DNA from: Azospirillum thiophilum
GTDB taxonomy: Bacteria; Pseudomonadota; Alphaproteobacteria; Azospirillales; Azospirillaceae
Direction: 5' to 3'
DNA length: 64,000 bases
Assembly: GCF_001305595.1 (NCBI RefSeq)
Contig: NZ_CP012403.1
Span: 270,501 to 334,500, forward strand
Shown here one piece after another: positions 7,460-17,933 of the stretch. Made by a program: the position numbers and the translations under genes. Every line of letters begins with the position of its first letter. Position 1 is the first letter of the stretch. A model generated the notes under the pieces. The model was given only the letters and a program-made list of their open reading frames with translations. It had not been told where the DNA came from and did no database searches.

Positions 7460-8397
7460 TGGCGATCTCCTCCGACCCGGCCACTCCCCGCGCCAAGGCG
7501 GTAGTCCCCGGCGGTGCCCCCGGCGGCGCTGCCGGCGGCGCCCGTCAGGCGGCGGCGGCCGAGCCGCCGGCCTCGGCCGGGCGCGGCGTGCGGCTGCGCG
7601 GCGGGCTGGACGTGGCGACGCTGGTCGGGCTGGCCGCGGCGGCGGGGGTGATCCTGCTGGCGATCACCACCGGCGGCTCGGCCCGCGCCTTCCTCGACCC
7701 GCCGTCGCTGCTGATCGTGCTGGGCGGCACGCTGGCGGTCACCACCGCGTCCTTCTCGCTGGGCGACGTGGCGATCGCCTGGAGGAGTGCCGCGGCGGTG
7801 CTGGTCCACCAGACGCTCGACCCCAAGGGCGTGGCGCGGCAGGTGCTGCTGCTGGCCGAGGCGGCGCGGCGGGCCGGGCCGGAGACGCTGCGCAACGTCC
7901 TGCCGGAACTGCGCGCCGAGCCCTTCCTCCACCGCAGCGTCACCCTGATCACCGAAGGGCTGCCGCCCGACGCCATCGAGCGGATGCTGGTCGGCGAGGT
8001 CGAGGCCACCGCCGGCGGCCACGGCAAGAGCGCCGGCGTGCTGCGCCGCGCGTCGGAGGTGGCGCCGGCCATGGGGCTGATCGGCACGCTGGTCGGCCTG
8101 GTGCAGATGCTGGGCAGCCTGAGCGACCCGTCGGCCATCGGCCCGGCGATGGCGCTGGCGCTGCTGACGACCTTCTACGGGGCCGTGCTCGGCAACGTCG
8201 TCCTCGCCCCGCTCGCCGCCAAGGTCGAGCGGGCGGCGGAGGAGGACGCGCTGGTCAAGACCCTCTACACCATCGGCGCCGTATCCATCGCGCGCCAGGA
8301 GAATCCGCGGCGTCTGGAGATGCTCCTGAACGCCGTCCTGCCGCCTGGAAAGCGGATCCAGTATTTCGACCGGGAAGCCCCGAGAGTGGGAGCGTAA
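7459..8397 (+). CDS. MotA/TolQ/ExbB-family proton-channel protein (MotA-like)
   Basis: 312 residues. After a Pro/Ala-rich N-terminal extension (about 45 residues) come four membrane segments: LDVATLVGLAAAAGVILLAI, PPSLLIVLGGTLAVTTASF, APAMGLIGTLVGLVQML and LALLTTFYGAVLGNVVLAP. This is the MotA/PomA layout with the cytoplasmic loop between the second and third segments. MotA conducts ions as a 5:2 complex with MotB, yet no motB is next to it. The position between fliN and flbD puts it under the structural operon control, unlike the usual motAB pair. I infer a stator role; a second-flagellum or assembly-linked role is possible. Confidence 0.8.
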   Translation: MAISSDPATPRAKAVVPGGAPGGAAGGARQAAAAEPPASAGRGVRLRGGLDVATLVGLAAAAGVILLAITTGGSARAFLDPPSLLIVLGGTLAVTTASFSLGDVAIAWRSAAAVLVHQTLDPKGVARQVLLLAEAARRAGPETLRNVLPELRAEPFLHRSVTLITEGLPPDAIERMLVGEVEATAGGHGKSAGVLRRASEVAPAMGLIGTLVGLVQMLGSLSDPSAIGPAMALALLTTFYGAVLGNVVLAPLAAKVERAAEEDALVKTLYTIGAVSIARQENPRRLEMLLNAVLPPGKRIQYFDREAPRVGA

Positions 8398-8401
8398 GGC
8401 T

Positions 8402-9967
<1,566 letters not shown>

Positions 9968-10009
9968 CGGCTTCGTCCGGGACCGGGCCCCTAAGCGGCG
10001 GGAGCAGAC

Positions 10010-12181
10010 ATGGCGCTGACCGAGCATAATGCGGGTGGAGGCGGGGGCGGCGGTCCCGGCAACATGGCCGCCTTCGGCGAGATGTGGGCGGTCGTCAAGG
10101 CGTCGCTGAAGCGCGGCGACGTGGCGATGGCGATTGGCATCCTGATCGTCGTGGTCGGGCTGATCATGCCGCTGCCCAGCGTCATGCTCGACATGATGCT
10201 GGGGCTGAGCATCACCGTCTCCATCCTGATCCTGATGGTGGTGCTGTTCATCGAGAAGCCGCTGGAGCTGTCCTCCTACCCGACGATCCTGCTGATCACC
10301 ACGCTGCTGCGCCTGTCGCTGAACATGGCCTCGACCCGCCTGATCCTGACCCAGGGGCACGAGGGAACGTCGGCCGCCGGCCATGTCATCGAGGCCTTCG
10401 CCAATCTGGTGATGGGCGGCGACTTCGTCATCGGCGTGATCATCTACGCCATCCTGACCATCGTGAACTTCAAGGTCATCACCGCCGGTTCGGGCCGCAT
10501 CGCCGAAGTGGCGGCGCGCTTCACGCTGGACGCCATGCCCGGCAAGCAGATGGCGATCGACGCCGACCTGTCGGCCGGCATGATCGACGAGGGCACCGCG
10601 CGGGCCCGGCGCAAGGAGCTGGAGGACGAAAGCGCCTTCTTCGGCTCGATGGACGGTGCGTCGAAGTTCGTGAAGGGCGACGCGGTCGCCGGCCTGATGA
10701 TCATGTTCATCAACATCATCGGCGGCGTCACCATCGCGGTGCTGCGCCACGACATGCCGGTGATGCAGGCGCTCGACACCTTCACCAAGCTGACCATCGG
10801 CGACGGTCTGGTGTCGCAGATCCCGGCACTGGTGATCTCGATCTCCGCCGGCTTCCTGGTGTCCAAGGCCGGCATGGGCGGCTCGACCGACAAGGCGGTC
10901 GTCGGCCAGCTGACCGGCCACAGCCAGGCGCTGGCCCTGTCGGCCGGCGCCATCGGCGTGCTGGCCCTGCTGCCGGGCATGCCGATCCTGACGCTGGCCC
11001 CGGTCATCGCCATCGTCGGCGCCGCCGCCTGGTACATGCCTCGCCTGCGTGCCAAGAAGGATGCCGAGGAGGCCGCAGCCGCCGAGGAGGCCGCCGCGAC
11101 CGGCGGCCCCGGCGGCATGCCCGGCGGCGGCCCGGCCCCGGACGAGCCGATCTCCACCGCGCTGTCCATCGACCTGATCCGGCTGGAGCTGGGCTACGGC
11201 CTCTTGTCGCTGATCAACCAGCCGCAGGCCGGCAGCCACCGGCTGACCGACCAGATCAAGGGGCTGCGCCGGCAGATCGCCGGCGAGGTCGGATTCGTCA
11301 TGCCGGCGGTGCGCATCCAGGACAACCTGCAGCTTCCGCCCAACACCTACATCATCCGCGTCAAGGAGATCGAGGCCGGGCGCGGCGACATCCGGCCCAA
11401 CATGCTGCTGGTGATGGACCCGCGCGGCGACGCCATGAGCCTGCCCGGCGAGCAGACGGTGGAGCCGACCTTCGGCCTGCCCGCCATCTGGATCGAGCCC
11501 GGCTATCGCGAGGAGGCGCTGTTCAAGGGCTACACCGTGGTCGACCCGTCGACCGTGGTGACCACCCACCTGACCGAGCTGATCAAGGACAACATGCCCG
11601 AGCTGCTGTCCTTCACCGAGACGCAGAAGCTGCTGGACGAGACCGACAAGGAACACCAGAAGCTGATCGCCGACGTGGTGCCCGGACAGATCACTGTGGG
11701 CGGTTTGCAACGGGTGTTGCAGAATCTCCTTGCCGAACGCGTCTCGATCCGGGATCTTCCCACGATATTGGAAGGGGTATCCGAAGCGACCAGCCAGACC
11801 CGCAGCATCACCCAGATCACCGAACATGTGCGCTCGCGCCTTGCCCGGCAGATTTGCGACGCGAACACCAACGAGATGGGCTTCATCCCGCTCGTCACCC
11901 TGTCGCCCGAATGGGAACAGGGGTTCGCCGAATCGCTGGTGGGCGACGGGGACGACCGGCAGCTGACGATGGCGCCCTCCCGTCTGCAGCAGTTCATCAC
12001 CTCCGTCCGCCAAACCTTCGAGCGTCATGCCATGATGGGCGAGAGCCCCGTTCTGTTGACCAGCCCGCTGATCCGGCCCTTCGTCCGCTCCATCGTCGAG
12101 CGGTTCCGGCCGGCGACCGTGGTCATGTCGCAGAACGAGATCCACCCGAAGGCGCGCATCAAGACCCTGGGGCAGATCTGA
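10010..12181 (+). CDS. flhA: Flagellar export gate protein FlhA
   Basis: 723 residues, slightly longer than usual. The N-terminal half holds about eight membrane helices (from IGILIVVVGLIMPLPSVML to VIAIVGAAAWYMP) and the conserved cytoplasmic loop with MPGKQMAIDADL and ARARRKELEDESAFFGSMDGA. An Ala/Glu/Gly-rich linker near residues 345-380 accounts for the extra length. The C-terminal half is the cytosolic ring that docks chaperone-substrate complexes (TVVDPSTVVTTHLTELI is typical). It is the export engine of the flagellar type III system. Confidence 0.97.
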   Translation: MALTEHNAGGGGGGGPGNMAAFGEMWAVVKASLKRGDVAMAIGILIVVVGLIMPLPSVMLDMMLGLSITVSILILMVVLFIEKPLELSSYPTILLITTLLRLSLNMASTRLILTQGHEGTSAAGHVIEAFANLVMGGDFVIGVIIYAILTIVNFKVITAGSGRIAEVAARFTLDAMPGKQMAIDADLSAGMIDEGTARARRKELEDESAFFGSMDGASKFVKGDAVAGLMIMFINIIGGVTIAVLRHDMPVMQALDTFTKLTIGDGLVSQIPALVISISAGFLVSKAGMGGSTDKAVVGQLTGHSQALALSAGAIGVLALLPGMPILTLAPVIAIVGAAAWYMPRLRAKKDAEEAAAAEEAAATGGPGGMPGGGPAPDEPISTALSIDLIRLELGYGLLSLINQPQAGSHRLTDQIKGLRRQIAGEVGFVMPAVRIQDNLQLPPNTYIIRVKEIEAGRGDIRPNMLLVMDPRGDAMSLPGEQTVEPTFGLPAIWIEPGYREEALFKGYTVVDPSTVVTTHLTELIKDNMPELLSFTETQKLLDETDKEHQKLIADVVPGQITVGGLQRVLQNLLAERVSIRDLPTILEGVSEATSQTRSITQITEHVRSRLARQICDANTNEMGFIPLVTLSPEWEQGFAESLVGDGDDRQLTMAPSRLQQFITSVRQTFERHAMMGESPVLLTSPLIRPFVRSIVERFRPATVVMSQNEIHPKARIKTLGQI

Positions 12182-12227
12182 TGACGCGCGCCGTCCCTCC
12201 TCCTCCGGCTGACGGAAGGCTCCGCCG

Positions 12228-13538
12228 ATGCGGCTGAAGTCCTTCCACGCCCGGACCATGTCCGACGCCATGCGGATGGTGCGCCAGTCGCTGGGCGACG
12301 ACGCCATCATCGTCGCCACGCGCGAGGAGGAAGGCGGCGGCGTGCGCGTCACGGCGGCGGTGGAAGAGGATGATCTGCCGGCGGCCTCCGCCTCCGGCGA
12401 CCGGGGCGGCGGCCGCGGCGGCCGGGCCAAGGCGCCGCCGCAGCCGGTCGAGCCCGAGATCGACGTCGGCGAGGTGGTGGCCGACGCGCTGCAGCGCCAT
12501 GGCGTCCCCGCCGCGTTGGCCGAACAGCTGATCGACGCGGCATCCGGCCTCGACACCGAGGATCCGCGGCTGGCGCTGGGCTCGGCGCTCGATTCCATCT
12601 TCGCCTTCAAGCCGCTGCCGGACGGCCGCAGCCAGGTGAGGCCGCTGGTGCTGGTCGGCCCGCCGGGATCCGGCAAGACGCTGATCGCCGCCAAGCTGGC
12701 GGCCCGGGCCGTGTTCCGGAAATGCTCGGTCGGCGTCATCACCACCGACACCGTGCGGGCCGGCGGCATCGACCAGCTCGCCGCCTTCACCCGGCTGATG
12801 AAGCTGAAGCTGGCGACGGTGGAGGATCCCGACGCGCTGGCCGGCGCCTACGAGGTCCATCGCCGGACCGATCTGGTGCTGGTCGACACCGCCGGCCGCA
12901 ACCCCTACGACAACCGGGACATGCAGGATCTCCGCGGCCTGCTGAGCGTCGGCGAGGTGGAGCCGGTGCTGGTGCTGCCCGCCGGGCTCGACGCGCTGGA
13001 GGCCGCCGACATGGCGCTGGCCTTCAAGGCGGTCGGCGTGCGGCGGATGCTGGTCACCCGGCTGGACATGGCCCGCCGGCTGGGCAGCCTGCTGGCGGTC
13101 GCCGCCCGCGCCCGGCTGTCCTTCTGCGACGCCAGCGTCTCGTCCAAGGTGGCGGAGGGGCTGACCGCGCTGAACCCGCTGGCGCTCGCCCGCATGATGA
13201 TCCCGCCCGAGGAGAAGGCACCCGCCGTGAAGCAGCCCGCCACGCGCAGCGCGCCCAGGCGCGCCGCCTGGGACGAGGAACATGGCGGGGCTCATGACGA
13301 GGACCATCAGCAGGATCATGACGGCGGGCATGACGATCGTCATGACGACGATTACGGTCATGGCCGCCGTCAGGGCCGCCGTCATGGTCACGATCCGGAG
13401 ATGGAGCCCGAGGAACTGGCGCCACCATCTCCGCCACCACCACCGCCACGCCGGGCCGCCGCAGCGGCCAAACCCGCAAAACCCGCAACCAAGGCCAAAA
13501 AAGCCGCCAGTTCCCCCTCGTCGAGGACCCTGCCATGA
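12228..13538 (+). CDS. flhF: Flagellar placement GTPase FlhF with His/Asp-rich C-terminal tail
   Basis: 436 residues. The N-terminal B domain starts MRLKSFHARTMSDAMRMVRQ; the SRP-type NG GTPase has GPPGSGKT (about 144-151), TTDTVRAGGIDQL, LVDTAGRNP and VTRLD. FlhF sets where and how many flagella form, with FlhG. After the NG domain, where homologues stop, there is a further tail of about 90 residues: a stretch at 349-396 with nine His and many Asp/Glu, then poly-Pro and an Ala/Lys-rich basic end. The frame runs through to an ATGA overlap with flhG, so the tail looks real. Confidence 0.93.
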   Translation: MRLKSFHARTMSDAMRMVRQSLGDDAIIVATREEEGGGVRVTAAVEEDDLPAASASGDRGGGRGGRAKAPPQPVEPEIDVGEVVADALQRHGVPAALAEQLIDAASGLDTEDPRLALGSALDSIFAFKPLPDGRSQVRPLVLVGPPGSGKTLIAAKLAARAVFRKCSVGVITTDTVRAGGIDQLAAFTRLMKLKLATVEDPDALAGAYEVHRRTDLVLVDTAGRNPYDNRDMQDLRGLLSVGEVEPVLVLPAGLDALEAADMALAFKAVGVRRMLVTRLDMARRLGSLLAVAARARLSFCDASVSSKVAEGLTALNPLALARMMIPPEEKAPAVKQPATRSAPRRAAWDEEHGGAHDEDHQQDHDGGHDDRHDDDYGHGRRQGRRHGHDPEMEPEELAPPSPPPPPPRRAAAAAKPAKPATKAKKAASSPSSRTLP

Positions 13539-14332
13539 CCGATCCGGTGTTCCCGGCCGCCCTCAAGAACGTTCGCCCGCTGCGCGGCGCCAACGTCATC
13601 GCCGTGGCCAGCGGAAAGGGCGGCGTCGGCAAGACGTGGTTCTCGATCACGCTCAGCCACGCCCTGACCAAGGCGGGGCTCAACACCCTGCTGTTCGACG
13701 GCGACCTCGGCCTCGCCAACGTCGACATCCAACTCGGATTCTCGCCCAGGAACGATTTGGGCGCCGTCATCAACGGCGAGGTGACGCTGGCCAAGGCGGC
13801 GCAGCGCTTCCCCGACACCGGATTCGACATCATCGCCGGCCGGTCGGGGTCGGGCACGCTGGCCCAGTTGCCGAGCCAGCGGCTGTCGTCTTTGCGCAAC
13901 GACCTGCTGGAGCTGGCCCGGAGCTATGACCGGGTGGTGATGGACATGGGGGCCGGCGTCGACCGCACCGTGCGCACTTTGTCGGGACCGGCCGGGACGA
14001 CGCTGGTGGTGACGACGGACGAGCCGACCTCGCTGACCGACGCCTACGCCTTCATCAAGCTGACCCACGCCACCAACCCGTCCGCCGACCTGCGGATCGT
14101 GGTCAACATGGCGCAGAGCGTGAAGGACGGCGAGCGGACCTACGGCACCATCCTGAAAGCCTGCCAGAATTTCCTGAAATACAAGCCGGCGCTGGCCGGC
14201 ATCATCCGCCGCGACCTGAAGGTGCGCGACGCCATCCGCAACCAGACCCCGCTGCTGACCCGCTCGCCCTCCAGCGACGCGGCCCGCGACGTCGAGGCGA
14301 TCGTGCAGCGGCTGCTGGCCAACGCCAAGTAA
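13535..14332 (+). CDS. flhG: Flagellar number regulator FlhG/FleN (MinD-like ATPase)
   Basis: 265 residues. The deviant Walker A motif SGKGGVGKT is near residues 26-34, followed by LLFDGDLGLANVDIQLG and the switch region RVVMDMGAGVDR. FlhG stimulates FlhF GTPase activity and limits flagellar number. The N-terminal DQAxxLR helix known from other FlhG proteins is not evident. It overlaps flhF by four bases (ATGA), so the pair is made together. Confidence 0.93.
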   Translation: MTDPVFPAALKNVRPLRGANVIAVASGKGGVGKTWFSITLSHALTKAGLNTLLFDGDLGLANVDIQLGFSPRNDLGAVINGEVTLAKAAQRFPDTGFDIIAGRSGSGTLAQLPSQRLSSLRNDLLELARSYDRVVMDMGAGVDRTVRTLSGPAGTTLVVTTDEPTSLTDAYAFIKLTHATNPSADLRIVVNMAQSVKDGERTYGTILKACQNFLKYKPALAGIIRRDLKVRDAIRNQTPLLTRSPSSDAARDVEAIVQRLLANAK

Positions 14333-14342
14333 CGGGGCACCG

Positions 14343-16190
14343 ATGGGCGGGTCGATCCCACCGTCGGTCAGCCCCGCCGCCGCCACCGCCGCGGCGGCCC
14401 CGGCCGCGCCTGCCCCGGTGACGGCCGAGGCGACGGTCGTGCAGCTGCCCGACCGGCTGCCGGAGGTCACCCGCCCGGTGGTGCTGACCGGCACCGTCGC
14501 CGGCCAGACGCCCGAGGGGCTGACCCGCATCCGGACATCCGCCGGGGAACTGCTGCTCGACAGCGCGGCGGAGCTGCCGGCCGACAAGCCGGTGACGGTG
14601 CAGCTCACCCCCGCCACCTCCACCTCCCCCGCCGCCGGTCAGGCCAAGCCGCTGGCGCTGATCCTGCTCCAGGCACTGGCGACCCCGGCCGGCGCCGGCA
14701 GTGGTGCGGCGAGCGGGGCAACGCCCGGAGCGGCGCCCGGAGCGGCGACCGGGCCGACGCCTCCTGCCGTCCTGCTGCCGGCCGTCCCCCCCTCGCCCAC
14801 GCCGTCCAGCCTGCCGCCGCTGCTGCCGGGGACGGTGGTGCCGGCGCTGGTGCTGGCCAGCGGATCGGGCGCCAAACCGCCGGCACCGATGCCGGCAGGA
14901 ACACCCGCCGCCGGCAGCCAGGCCCAGCCGCCGACCGCGCCCTCTCCTGCCGGCACGGCTCCCGCCGGGGGCGCCCGGCCTGAGGCGCCGGCCGCAGCTC
15001 CGGCTGGTCCAATGGCCGGGGCGATGCCGGGACCGGGCAGCGCGACCTTCGGCACGCCGGTCGAGCTGGGCGGCGATGCGGCCCACCCCGGCGCCGAGAC
15101 CCCGACCCGGCCCTCCGGCGAGCCGGCGGAACCGCCCGACCTGCCGCGCGGCGCCACGGTGGCGCTGAAGATCCTGACCGTGACCCTGCCGCCGCAACAG
15201 CCCCGTCCGCCCGGCGATCCGCAGGAAGCCGGCCGCGGCGGCCAGGGCGGCAACCAGACAGGCGGCGGCCAGCCGCCGGCCGCGGACGGGTCCGCTGCCC
15301 AACCCGATGCGGCGCCCGATGCGCCACCCGACGCGCGGGTGCTGCGCGGCACGGTGGCCGGCAGCACGCCGCAGGGCCAGCCCATTCTCGCGACCAAACA
15401 GGGCATGCTGGCGCTGAACGTGGCGGCCAGCCTGCCGCAGGGCGCCACCGTCACCGCGGCGCTGACCGACCGGGCGCAAGCAGCGACCCAGGCGGCGGCG
15501 ACCACCTCGCCCGGCCCGCCGGGGCCGCTGGGCGAGCGCGACTGGCCGGCGATGCGGCAGCTGATGGCGACGCTGGCGGCGGCCGACCCGGCGCTGGCCA
15601 AATCGATGCAGGCGACCATGCCGCAGCCCAACCGCAAGCTGACGGCGGCGCTGGGCTTCTTCCTGGCGGCGATGCGCGGCGGCGATGCCCAGGGCTGGCT
15701 GGGCGACGAGGCGTCCTCGGCGCTGGACAAGGCGGGGCGGCGCGACCTGCTGGAGCGGCTGGAGAAGGATTTCGGCGAGCTGCGCCGCGAGGCCGCCGAG
15801 CCGCTGCCGGGCGACTGGCGCTCCTACACCATCCCGCTGATGGACGCCAACGGGCCGAGGCCGATCAAGCTGCACGTCCACCCGCTGAAGGAGGACGAGG
15901 AGAGCGGCGGCGGTGAGCGGTCGAAGCCGGGCAGCCGCTTCGTCATCGACCTGGATCTCAGCCGGTTCGGCCCGATGCAGCTGGACGGGCTGGTCCGCCC
16001 CAACCATTTCGACCTGATCCTGCGCAGCCACGCCGCCCTGCCGCCGGAGCTGCGGGTGGAGCTGATCCAGGTCTTCGCCGACAGCGTGCGCGCCGTCGGC
16101 TACACCGGCGGCCTGTCCTTCCAGTCCGGCGCCCGCAGCTGGGTGAAGCTGACCCGCGCCGGCAAGGCGGGGCTCGGGGTGTCGGCATGA
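14343..16190 (+). CDS. FliK-like flagellar hook-length control candidate
   Basis: 615 residues, extremely rich in Ala, Pro and Gly in the first two thirds. Two internal stretches resemble each other: VVLTGTVAGQTPEGLTRIRT near 45-65 and VLRGTVAGSTPQGQPILATK near 335-355, each followed by a strand ending in a hydrophobic Ala/Leu run. The C-terminal 100 residues (FVIDLDLSRFGPMQLDGLV and RVELIQVFADSVRAVGYTG) look like the compact C-terminal domain of FliK-type proteins. Size, composition and place at the end of a flagellar operon support the call; no single catalytic motif does. Confidence 0.55.
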   Translation: MGGSIPPSVSPAAATAAAAPAAPAPVTAEATVVQLPDRLPEVTRPVVLTGTVAGQTPEGLTRIRTSAGELLLDSAAELPADKPVTVQLTPATSTSPAAGQAKPLALILLQALATPAGAGSGAASGATPGAAPGAATGPTPPAVLLPAVPPSPTPSSLPPLLPGTVVPALVLASGSGAKPPAPMPAGTPAAGSQAQPPTAPSPAGTAPAGGARPEAPAAAPAGPMAGAMPGPGSATFGTPVELGGDAAHPGAETPTRPSGEPAEPPDLPRGATVALKILTVTLPPQQPRPPGDPQEAGRGGQGGNQTGGGQPPAADGSAAQPDAAPDAPPDARVLRGTVAGSTPQGQPILATKQGMLALNVAASLPQGATVTAALTDRAQAATQAAATTSPGPPGPLGERDWPAMRQLMATLAAADPALAKSMQATMPQPNRKLTAALGFFLAAMRGGDAQGWLGDEASSALDKAGRRDLLERLEKDFGELRREAAEPLPGDWRSYTIPLMDANGPRPIKLHVHPLKEDEESGGGERSKPGSRFVIDLDLSRFGPMQLDGLVRPNHFDLILRSHAALPPELRVELIQVFADSVRAVGYTGGLSFQSGARSWVKLTRAGKAGLGVSA

Positions 16191-16540
16191 GGCGCGAGCT
16201 GCTGGGCACCCTGCCGTCGCCCGACGCCCGCCATGACTATCTGGTGGAGCTGCGCGGCGAGCCGATGCCGGGCACCCGGCTGACCCTGCGGCTGGTGCCC
16301 GACCGGCTGGTGCTGGAGCCTGCGTCCTTCGCCGCCTATCTGGCTGGGTTCGCCGGCTTCGACGGCGGGCCGGAGGCGCTGGCGCTGGCCCTGCTGGACG
16401 ACCTCAACAACGAGCTGGTGCCGCGCTGGGTCGAGCTGTCGGTGGAGCGGGACAGCCCGCTGCCGCACCGCGTGGTGATCGAGGACCGTCAACCGACCTG
16501 GGACAACCCGCAACTGCTGGGCCGGCTGCGGCGGGTTTGA
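16187..16540 (+). CDS. Small QueF-like (T-fold) protein, catalytic Cys missing
   Basis: 117 residues. The stretch LRLVPDRLVLEPASFAAYLA, then GFDGGPEALALALLDDLNNELVPRW, follows the nitrile reductase QueF pattern (xYxPDxxxVESKSLKLYLFSF, xDLxxxxDPRxxEV) closely, including the substrate-binding Glu. The segment with the catalytic Cys of QueF (TSLCPxTGQPDF) is replaced by RGEPMPGTRL, so reductase activity is unlikely. Its ATG overlaps the stop of the FliK-like gene, so it is the last gene of the flagellar operon. Fold assignment is by eye; a pterin/purine-binding regulatory role is only a guess. Confidence 0.7.
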   Translation: MRRELLGTLPSPDARHDYLVELRGEPMPGTRLTLRLVPDRLVLEPASFAAYLAGFAGFDGGPEALALALLDDLNNELVPRWVELSVERDSPLPHRVVIEDRQPTWDNPQLLGRLRRV

Positions 16541-16574
16541 GGGGAGATGGTCGGGTTTTGAGTGTCCTCGGTGC

Positions 16575-16597
16575 GGACCGGCCATCGAGGCCGGTCC
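16575..16597. terminator. Hairpin between convergent operons
   Basis: A perfect 9-bp stem GGACCGGCC/GGCCGGTCC with a 5-base loop lies in the 96-bp gap between the flagellar operon and the MFS gene that faces it. There is no clear T-run on either side, so it may be a weak or Rho-assisted terminator. Confidence 0.35.
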
Positions 16598-16636
16598 TGG
16601 CGCCCCGCGTTGCGGCGGATGCGCTGACGGAGAGGA

Positions 16637-17833
16637 TCAGGCGGCGACGGCCACCGCCCTCGTCCGCACGCCTCCCAGCACGACCATCGCCGCCAGCAGC
16701 AGCACGACGCCGCTGACGCCGAAGACCCCGCTGGCGCCGGTGATCCCGAAGATGGCGCCCCCCGCTGCCGCGCCGGTGGCAATGGCGAGCTGCACCGCCG
16801 CGACGAAGAGGCCGCCGGCGCTTTCCGCCTCGTCCGGTACGGTCCGGGTGATCCAGGTCGACCACGCCACGGGCACGGCGCCGAAGGCGACGCCCCACAG
16901 CGCGATCAGCGCCGACGCAACGACCGGCGAGCCGCCGAGCGCAGCCAGCCCGAGCCCGAGGAGCCCCATGGTCAGCGGCATGACGGCCAGGGTCAGCCGC
17001 ATGCTGCGCTCCAGCAGCGCGCCGCCGAGATAGGTGCCGGCGAAGTTAGCCACGCCAAAACCCAACAGGATGCCCGACACGCCGCTGATGCCGACGCCGG
17101 TCACCGTCTCCAGGAAAGGCCGGACATAGGTGAAGAGTGCGAAATGCCCGGTGAAGACGAGGATGATCGACAGCATGCCGAATCCGACGCCCGGCCGCGC
17201 CAGCACCTCGCCCAGCGTCCGAAGGCTGGTGTGGCCGTTCGGCGCCATGCGCGGCAGCGTCAGGAACTGCGCCACCAGCGCCACGAACCCCAAACCGCCG
17301 GCCATCAGGAACACCGCGCGCCAGCCGAGCAGGTCGCCCAGATAGCTTCCGACCGGCGCCGCGAAGACCGTGGCCGCCGACACGCCGCTGAAGATCATCG
17401 ACAATGCCCGCGGGATCATCGCCTCCGGCACCAACCGCATGGCGATCGCGGCCGACATGGCCCAGAAGCCACCGAGCGCCACCCCCAGCAGCACCCGCCC
17501 GACCAGCAGGGACAGCAGGTCGGGAGCAAAGGCTACCATCAGGTTGGACACCAGGAGCAACACTGAAAAGGCGAGCAGCACATGGCGCCGGTCGATCCGG
17601 CGGGTCGCGGCGGAGATGAGCAGGCTGGCGACCAGCGCCACCATGGCGGTCGCGGTGACGGCCTGGCCTGCCATCGCCTCGGTCATGTGCAGGTCGGCCG
17701 CCATCGGCGTCAGCAGGCTGGCCGGCAGAAACTCCGCCGTCACCAGCCCGAACACGCCGAGCGTCAGGGAGAAGACGGCGCCCCAGGCGGGCTCCATCGG
17801 CGCGGCACCGGCCGGCCTCGCAGATCCCATCAT
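16637..17833 (-). CDS. MFS transporter, 12-helix DHA1-type drug/metabolite exporter
   Basis: 398 residues with twelve hydrophobic segments. After the first helix comes the A-like motif region (SAATRRIDRRHVLLAF), and VLLGVALGGFWAMSAAIAMRL is the typical fourth/fifth-helix stretch of AraJ/YdhP-like exporters. The ATG ATG at 17828-17833 is preceded by GAGGAC. It is divergent from an AraC-type regulator over 100 bp, which probably controls it. The substrate cannot be told from sequence. Confidence 0.88.
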   Translation of the reverse strand: MMGSARPAGAAPMEPAWGAVFSLTLGVFGLVTAEFLPASLLTPMAADLHMTEAMAGQAVTATAMVALVASLLISAATRRIDRRHVLLAFSVLLLVSNLMVAFAPDLLSLLVGRVLLGVALGGFWAMSAAIAMRLVPEAMIPRALSMIFSGVSAATVFAAPVGSYLGDLLGWRAVFLMAGGLGFVALVAQFLTLPRMAPNGHTSLRTLGEVLARPGVGFGMLSIILVFTGHFALFTYVRPFLETVTGVGISGVSGILLGFGVANFAGTYLGGALLERSMRLTLAVMPLTMGLLGLGLAALGGSPVVASALIALWGVAFGAVPVAWSTWITRTVPDEAESAGGLFVAAVQLAIATGAAAGGAIFGITGASGVFGVSGVVLLLAAMVVLGGVRTRAVAVAA

Positions 17834-17883
17834 GTCTGTCCTCGTTGGAAGGTTATGCTGCGATGCAGAATAGGGTGGAGCGC

Positions 17884-17933
17884 CCGGACGAACCATGTCA
17901 TAACGTCCGTATCTTTTGATCTTTCGTCCGGAT
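17884..17933. promoter_or_regulatory. Candidate AraC-regulator operator, repeated CGTCCG
   Basis: Between the MFS gene and its divergent AraC regulator, CGTCCGTAT (from 17904) and CGTCCGGAT (from 17925) form a direct repeat two helical turns apart. CCGGACG at 17884-17890 is a third copy in the opposite orientation. Paired direct repeats of this spacing are usual for AraC-family sites. Confidence 0.35.

Noticed and set aside
13249..13391. Hydrophobic Met/Val/Ile-rich peptide antisense to the FlhF tail
   Set aside because: It is the automatic reverse reading of His/Asp codons (CAT/GAC give ATG/GTC); no start signal was seen.
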